DNA of 35,307 nt from JAZQNC01 sp045536155 (lineage in GTDB: Bacteria; Bacillota; Clostridia; Oscillospirales; CAG-272): positions 1 to 35,307 of the forward strand of contig JAZSMZ010000061.1 of assembly GCA_045536155.1 (NCBI GenBank). The letters run 5' to 3'. Below the pieces are notes generated by a model, which was not told the origin of the DNA, did no database searches, and saw only the letters and a program-made list of their open reading frames with translations. The translations under genes and the position numbers were made by a program. Below are positions 30,879-35,307 of this stretch, in pieces (position 1 is the stretch's first letter; each line of letters starts with the position of its first letter).

Positions 30879-31688
30879 TTATTCAGCTGCGGAAACTGCA
30901 GTGATGTGGGGGTTAACGCCATTGTACCAGTAGAGGAAGCCCTCGAGGTCAATAACGTCGCCGATGTTAAGAGCTTCAACTGCCTTGTAAACGTCAGTGT
31001 CTGCGCCGCAAAGGTCGGTCTCAACAGTGAAAGCGTAGGTTACGCCATTGTAGGAAACGTTGAAGTAGATGTCGTTGCCTGCTACGCCGCCCTTGTAGAG
31101 GAATGCAGATTCATTGCCTTCATCATCGGAGGAAGCTTCAACGGTCATGCCCTTGAAAGTAACCTTCTGGTTCTGGAGGTCGATGATCTCCTTGGTGTCG
31201 AGAAGCTCGGTAACGTCCTTAGCTTCTGCTACATAGTTGCCTTCAACGATCTCGAAGGTAGCATCGGTGATCTCAATTTCGCCGGACCATTCAGCCTTGT
31301 AACCGGTAACCTTAACAGCAGTACCAACTGTGAACTTAGCAAAATCATCAGCGGTGCAAGCGAGTCTGTAAACGAAGTAAGCGCCGTCCTCGTCCTGGAG
31401 GTAGAGGGAGGTGTTGCCGTACTGCTCGGAATAAGCCTGAGTGCCCTGAACGTAACCGATAACAGTAACCTCTGTATCGAGATCAGCTGCTACGTATTCG
31501 TCATAGGACATAACGCCGTCGTCAACCTCTTCTGCAGTGGTGTCTTCAACTGTGGTATCTTCTACGGTAGTATCTTCTACGGTAGTGTCTTCTACGGTAG
31601 TGTCTTCAACTTCGCCACCATTGTTGCCGCAAGCAACTGCGCAAACAACAAATGTGAGCATCAAAAGGATAGCAATAAACTTTTTCAT
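30879..31688 (-). CDS. Lipoprotein with VEDTT repeat and OB-like domains
   Basis: 269 residues with a lipoprotein signal peptide (CAVAC, lipidated Cys20). Five perfect VEDTT pentapeptides (27-51) form a spacer. Then come two beta-rich domains: about 60-150 (DTEVTVIGYVQGTQ, SLYLQDEDGAYFVYRL, GTAVKVTGYKAE, IEITDATFEIVEG) and about 160-269 (QKVTFKGMTVEA, YIFNVSYNGVTYAF-like, GDVIDLEGFLYWYNGVNPHITAV). The first reads like an OB fold of the YhcR type. OB folds bind nucleic acids or sugars; the ligand is unknown. AAGGAG precedes the ATG. It is a single-gene unit with its own promoter and terminator. Confidence 0.85.
   Translation of the reverse strand: MKKFIAILLMLTFVVCAVACGNNGGEVEDTTVEDTTVEDTTVEDTTVEDTTAEEVDDGVMSYDEYVAADLDTEVTVIGYVQGTQAYSEQYGNTSLYLQDEDGAYFVYRLACTADDFAKFTVGTAVKVTGYKAEWSGEIEITDATFEIVEGNYVAEAKDVTELLDTKEIIDLQNQKVTFKGMTVEASSDDEGNESAFLYKGGVAGNDIYFNVSYNGVTYAFTVETDLCGADTDVYKAVEALNIGDVIDLEGFLYWYNGVNPHITAVSAAE
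31536..31610 (-). repeat. Five tandem 15-base repeats coding VEDTT
   Basis: Five consecutive 15-base units code the spacer of the lipoprotein; the unit and composition resemble the E/T stalks of the surface proteins at 7280-12301. Confidence 0.9.
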
Positions 31689-31744
31689 TGTGGGAATCTC
31701 CTTGTTAAAATAAATAGGGTAAAATTTTAAAGCTATTAATAAAT

Positions 31745-31772
31745 ATTATACATTTTTATTTTGCATTGTCAA
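31745..31772 (-). promoter_or_regulatory. Promoter of the OB-fold lipoprotein gene
   Basis: On the minus strand TTGACA (31772-31767), 16-base spacer, TATAAT (31750-31745). Confidence 0.78.
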
Positions 31773-31826
31773 TACGTTACCACAAAATTCTGCAAAATGA
31801 CGATTTTATTCTTAATTGTCTGTACA

Positions 31827-33410
31827 TTATTTCGACTTTTTTACCTTTTTTACGATAAAACACACGATTATTAGCACCCATGCTCCCGCAAGGGCATAGA
31901 TCAGCATGCTTGCCTCTTTGGGGAATTCGCCGAAAACGACCTTTTCGGAAAGAGAGGTTCCGTAGCTGTCGAGATGGTAAAGGGAAACCATGTCCTCATA
32001 AAGCTTATCGATATATTCATCGTCGACGGTTTTATGGCGGCGGGTCGATTTTGCAACCTCCTCAATCAGCTGTCCTGCGGCATTTCGAACAGATGCAGAG
32101 CCATTGAATACGGAGGTGATAAAGGTATTGTCAATATTATCGAGTATCAGCTTCGACGCTTTTATTTTTATGTCGTAATACTCGTCATTATTCTCACCCT
32201 CACGGGAAAGGTAATCTTTGTATTCGTTCGAATTCAGCGCCTTTTCGGTTACGGGAACGTATCCTTCGGTCTGCGAGTAGGCGATCTGAACGTCGTTTGT
32301 CAGCATGTACTGCATAAAGAGCCATGCCGCCAAAACCTCCTGAGGATCCTTTTTGTTGAAAAGGCACATTGACGGACCCTGCGAGATCATTTGGGGATTT
32401 TCGGTATCGAACTGCGGAATCTGTCTTACTACAGTTTCAAAGGGCTCGACGTTGTCACGACTGACGTCGGACAGCGGTGCGTTAAGGCCTATCCACGTAG
32501 CGCCTGCAGTAGAATCGATGGCAAATATACACTGACATACGTTAAAGTAGTTGCCGGGATAGCTCGATATCGAGAATGTAGAGAAAGCGCCCTTCCCTAC
32601 GTGATCCTTGACCGTATAAAGGATCTCTCGCGCATCGTCGTTGAACATAAGTATCTCGCCCTCATCATTGGAAAAGGGTGCGTTCTTCTGACGAAGCATC
32701 TGGATCATCATATTGTCGGTAGACTTATAAATGAAGGGGATAAGGACCTTCTGACCGTTGAGCTTATACGTGCCATCCTCGTTTTTTGCGGTCGCAGCAT
32801 CGGAAACCTCCCATATAAAGTCCCATGTAAGGACGTCGGGAATTGTATATCCAAGCCTTTCAACGTAGGTCTTATTGATGTAGCACGCCTCGCTTGATCG
32901 CATATAAGGCAGTGCGTAAAGCTCGTCGCCAATCTTGCACTCGTTGAGGAATTTTTCGATGATCTCATCTTTTGAAGGAGAATCGAAAAGCACTTTTTCT
33001 CCGCCAAGGCCGTAGTTTTTGTCGTTTATCAGCTTTTCAAGCGGAACAACTGTGTTTTCACCCGTCATGTAGGTGGCGATGTGGTCGGGGTACGTGATAC
33101 AGACGTTGGGCGTCGTATTCGTCGCGATATTGGTGATTACATCATTATATATCTTCGAATAGTCGGTATACTGTCTGAAAGTGACCTTGATATTCGGATA
33201 GAGCGCTTCAAAATCGGCTATCGCCTTTTCGTAGATGCGGGTCTGCACGATATTGGTATCGCTCTTTGCCCAGAACACGATCTCATAATCGCGGCTTGTA
33301 TCAAACTCGCGGGGCATGGAAAACTCGGGCATATACTCGCTTCCGTGGCAGGACACGAGCGAGGGAAGCAGCATAAGAACGACGAATAAAAGTGACAGAA
33401 TTTTTTTCAT
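31827..33410 (-). CDS. Sugar-binding lipoprotein with extra C-terminal membrane helix
   Basis: 527 residues. The N-terminus is a lipoprotein signal (PSLVSC, lipidated Cys21). The body (about 35-480) is a family-1 extracellular sugar-binding protein: YEIVFWAKSDTN, FEALYPNIKVTFRQYTDYSKIYNDVITNIA, EEVLAAWLFMQYMLTNDVQIAYSQTEGYVPV (in parts). Unusually the C-terminus carries a second anchor, a transmembrane helix (about 501-521, LIYALAGAWVLIIVCFIVKK) followed by KVKKSK, so the protein would be fixed to the membrane at both ends. Its ATG overlaps the MalG-like permease stop by four bases. It supplies substrate to the two permeases encoded just upstream. Confidence 0.88.
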   Translation of the reverse strand: MKKILSLLFVVLMLLPSLVSCHGSEYMPEFSMPREFDTSRDYEIVFWAKSDTNIVQTRIYEKAIADFEALYPNIKVTFRQYTDYSKIYNDVITNIATNTTPNVCITYPDHIATYMTGENTVVPLEKLINDKNYGLGGEKVLFDSPSKDEIIEKFLNECKIGDELYALPYMRSSEACYINKTYVERLGYTIPDVLTWDFIWEVSDAATAKNEDGTYKLNGQKVLIPFIYKSTDNMMIQMLRQKNAPFSNDEGEILMFNDDAREILYTVKDHVGKGAFSTFSISSYPGNYFNVCQCIFAIDSTAGATWIGLNAPLSDVSRDNVEPFETVVRQIPQFDTENPQMISQGPSMCLFNKKDPQEVLAAWLFMQYMLTNDVQIAYSQTEGYVPVTEKALNSNEYKDYLSREGENNDEYYDIKIKASKLILDNIDNTFITSVFNGSASVRNAAGQLIEEVAKSTRRHKTVDDEYIDKLYEDMVSLYHLDSYGTSLSEKVVFGEFPKEASMLIYALAGAWVLIIVCFIVKKVKKSK

Positions 33411-34279
33411 CCTTTAAGACCTCCTCTCGCAACACCCTCCATGATCTTTTTGCGGAAAATGAGGAAGAGTACGATAAGCGGGAGCGATATAACGACTACC
33501 GCCGCCATCATCGCAGGGATATTTTCGCGTCCGAAGCCGTTTTCGCGTATCGCCTGTATTCCGTTCGATACGAGGAAATACGCCTCCTCGTCGGTGATAA
33601 GTCGGGGCCAGACGTATGAGTTCCAGCACTCGATTATCTTGAGTATCGCGATAGTGACCACCGTCGGGCGACAGATGGGAAGCATGACCTTGAAAAGATA
33701 TTTCAGATCGGTAGTTCCGTCCACCTTCGCGGCAAGATAAAGCTCCTCGGGCACGCTTTCGAAGCTGACCTTCAGCAGGTAGACGTAGAATACCGATAGG
33801 ATCGAGGGCAGAATAAGACCCTGGAAAGAGTTTCTCATGCCAAGATCGGTTATCGTTACGAAATTGGTGATGATAACAAGCTCGTTGGGTATCATCATGA
33901 GCGCCAAAAAGAGGGTGAAGGTAATGCGCTTACCGACAAAATCGATTCGCGCAAAGGCGTATGCGGCAAAAATTACCGTTATAAGCATAAGTGCTGTCGT
34001 GCCGAGCGTGAAGATGATGGTATTTAAAAAATATTTCAGCAAAGGCACTGCGGTAAATGCCGTAACATAGTTTGCGACCGTGGGATTAAGGGTAAAAAAC
34101 GCGGGAGTGTACTCGGCATTATAGGCAGCATAGCTTTTTACCGAGCTGAGCAGCATCCAATAAAAGGGAAACAAAACGATTAACGCCCACGCAGAAAGCA
34201 TAATGTACTTAAGGGTGGTAAATATCACGTTTTTGACCTTTGACAGACGCTCAACCTTTTCGAAATTGCTTTTACTCAT
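33407..34279 (-). CDS. Sugar ABC transporter permease, MalG-like
   Basis: 290 residues with six transmembrane helices and the cytoplasmic EAA loop PEELYLAAKVDGTTDLKYLFKVMLP (178-201, in part) that docks to the ATPase. The N-terminal tail (about 1-20) is charged. It overlaps the MalF-like gene and the binding-protein gene by four bases each (ATGA), so the three are translationally coupled. The ATPase gene is missing, which is usual for these importers because a shared MsmK-type ATPase is encoded elsewhere. Substrate probably an oligosaccharide; not specified by the sequence. Confidence 0.93.
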   Translation of the reverse strand: MSKSNFEKVERLSKVKNVIFTTLKYIMLSAWALIVLFPFYWMLLSSVKSYAAYNAEYTPAFFTLNPTVANYVTAFTAVPLLKYFLNTIIFTLGTTALMLITVIFAAYAFARIDFVGKRITFTLFLALMMIPNELVIITNFVTITDLGMRNSFQGLILPSILSVFYVYLLKVSFESVPEELYLAAKVDGTTDLKYLFKVMLPICRPTVVTIAILKIIECWNSYVWPRLITDEEAYFLVSNGIQAIRENGFGRENIPAMMAAVVVISLPLIVLFLIFRKKIMEGVARGGLKG

Positions 34280-35169
34280 AGCGTCTCTCCTTTTTTGCCG
34301 CTGATCATGAGGTTGATGCAGGTGATGGTGAAAATAATGATAAAGAGAATGATCGCCGCGGCCGAAGCATACGACGGATATCCGCCGCCCTCGCCGTACA
34401 GCATATCGTAGATATATCCGACGATGGTGTTCATCTCGGCGACGTTGAGATTGACTCCGAAAAGAGCAACGGCATCGCTGTATGCCTTAAATGCGCCGAT
34501 AAAGCCTGTGATTATCAGATAAAAGAGCATGGGCGAGATCATGGGAAGAGTGATCTTTGCAAAAACTCGCCACTTGGGAGTGCCGTCGATCTGAGCGGCC
34601 TCATAGTATTCCTTTTTGACCGATGCAAGCGAGGTCGTAAGAATGAGCACCTTAAAAGGAAGTACCACCCACACCGTGTAAAAGCAGAGCACGAACATCT
34701 TCGCCCAATAGGGGCCGTTTATAAAGTCGATGGGGGAAATACCGAACATCGAAAGGAACATATTTACAAGTCCGTTTGTATAATCGGTCTTGGCAAACAG
34801 TATCATGAATACGAGTCCGACTGCAAGAGTATTGGTTACATAGGGGAGAAAATATATCGTCTGAAACAGATCGCGCAGCTTCTTTATCGAGCTCAGCGCA
34901 AGCGATATCACAAGAGCAAGTGCGGTTGACACGGGCACCGTTATCATAACGAGGATAAAAGTATTCTTCAATGCCTGCAGAAAGTAGGGATCGTGCAAAA
35001 CGTAGGAGTAGTTATATGTACCTACGCCGAGATAGGTCTGCGAGGCAGAATTATACCCTTCCTCAAATGAGTATATAACAACGTCTATAAGGGGATACAC
35101 CATAAATACTCCCAAAAGCACCAGCGCGGGAAGAAGATACAGCCATCCTTTTATATTATTTTTGATCAA
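34276..35169 (-). CDS. Sugar ABC transporter permease, MalF-like
   Basis: 297 residues from a TTG at 35169, with about six helices and an EAA loop (YYEAAQIDGTPKWRVFAKITLP) about 90 residues from the end. I chose TTG 35169 because GCGAGGTG lies seven bases upstream and the protein then starts IKNNIKGWLYLLPALVLL, normal for the family; the in-frame TTG at 35190 lies upstream of that ribosome site. It is the first gene of the importer operon. Confidence 0.92.
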   Translation of the reverse strand: MIKNNIKGWLYLLPALVLLGVFMVYPLIDVVIYSFEEGYNSASQTYLGVGTYNYSYVLHDPYFLQALKNTFILVMITVPVSTALALVISLALSSIKKLRDLFQTIYFLPYVTNTLAVGLVFMILFAKTDYTNGLVNMFLSMFGISPIDFINGPYWAKMFVLCFYTVWVVLPFKVLILTTSLASVKKEYYEAAQIDGTPKWRVFAKITLPMISPMLFYLIITGFIGAFKAYSDAVALFGVNLNVAEMNTIVGYIYDMLYGEGGGYPSYASAAAIILFIIIFTITCINLMISGKKGETL

Positions 35170-35236
35170 TACAATGCACCTCGCATTCAAGCGAAAACTT
35201 TTCGGTCGGTAACCGTTTTTTAAATATACTTATTCA

Positions 35237-35265
35237 AGTATATCACAAAAACGAAAATTATTCAA
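35237..35265 (-). promoter_or_regulatory. Promoter of the sugar ABC importer operon
   Basis: On the minus strand TTGAAT (35265-35260), 17-base spacer, TATACT (35242-35237). The rest of the window to 35307 is AT-rich and holds no gene I can support. Confidence 0.7.
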
Positions 35266-35307
35266 TATATTTTTCCATCTTTTCTGATTTTTTAATACAA
35301 AAAGGCC

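Overview
The window looks like the chromosome of a Gram-positive member of the Bacillota, most likely an uncultured gut- or rumen-type Clostridia. This is an inference from gene content and signals: strong AGGAGG-type ribosome sites, TTGACA/TATAAT promoters, lipoprotein signals, MurJ, a long-form HPF, DUF4317, YtrA-type GntR control, carbohydrate ABC transporters, and surface proteins with E/T-rich stalks and a sortase-like tail. I see no phage, IS element, CRISPR array, rRNA or tRNA. No gene-free stretch exceeds 300 bases; the longest gaps (6986-7279, 18728-19013, 25839-26087, 15044-15274) hold promoters and terminators.

Layout. 1-1177: end of a sugar-phosphate isomerase-like gene and the ribosome hibernation factor hpf. 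1224-3246 (minus): unknown protein, bcp peroxiredoxin and a YgjP-like metalloprotease. 3466-6985: a CDP-alcohol phosphatidyltransferase, a 12-repeat Sel1 lipoprotein preceded by a duplicated leader, and an unknown membrane protein with an extracellular beta domain. 7280-12301: three tandem paralogous secreted proteins, each with a CBM9-like sugar-binding domain, a second beta-rich domain, a Glu/Thr stalk and a PPTAD-TM-KK(R/K) anchor. All three have the same promoter module, including a TGCACAATTT box exactly 29 bases upstream of the -35. 12339-18727: a sugar-binding lipoprotein, a clan-A-like glycosidase, a GH28-type pectinase-like enzyme and a large glycosidase resembling the DUF6067/GH123 type. 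The three enzymes lack signal peptides, so this set looks built to capture and then degrade plant polysaccharide oligomers inside the cell.

19014-20790: a YjbR protein, two small membrane proteins and an orphan membrane-tethered PstS-like protein. 20892-25838 (minus): an unknown protein, DUF4317, and a MoxR / DUF58 / membrane-protein set in which the DUF58 protein has a long coiled-coil tail. 26088-28873: rimM, trmD and murJ. 28890-30758 (minus): a YtrA-like regulator with an ABC ATPase and permease. 30879-31688 (minus): a lipoprotein with a VEDTT x5 linker and OB-like domains. 31827-35169 (minus): a sugar ABC importer (two permeases and a binding protein) whose genes overlap by four bases; the binding lipoprotein also has a C-terminal membrane anchor.

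The most unusual parts are the triplicated surface-protein array with its strictly spaced shared promoter element and homogenised 3' ends, the duplicated leader in front of the Sel1 gene, and several palindromes lying on promoters. All functional names come from reading motifs by eye; no database search was run.
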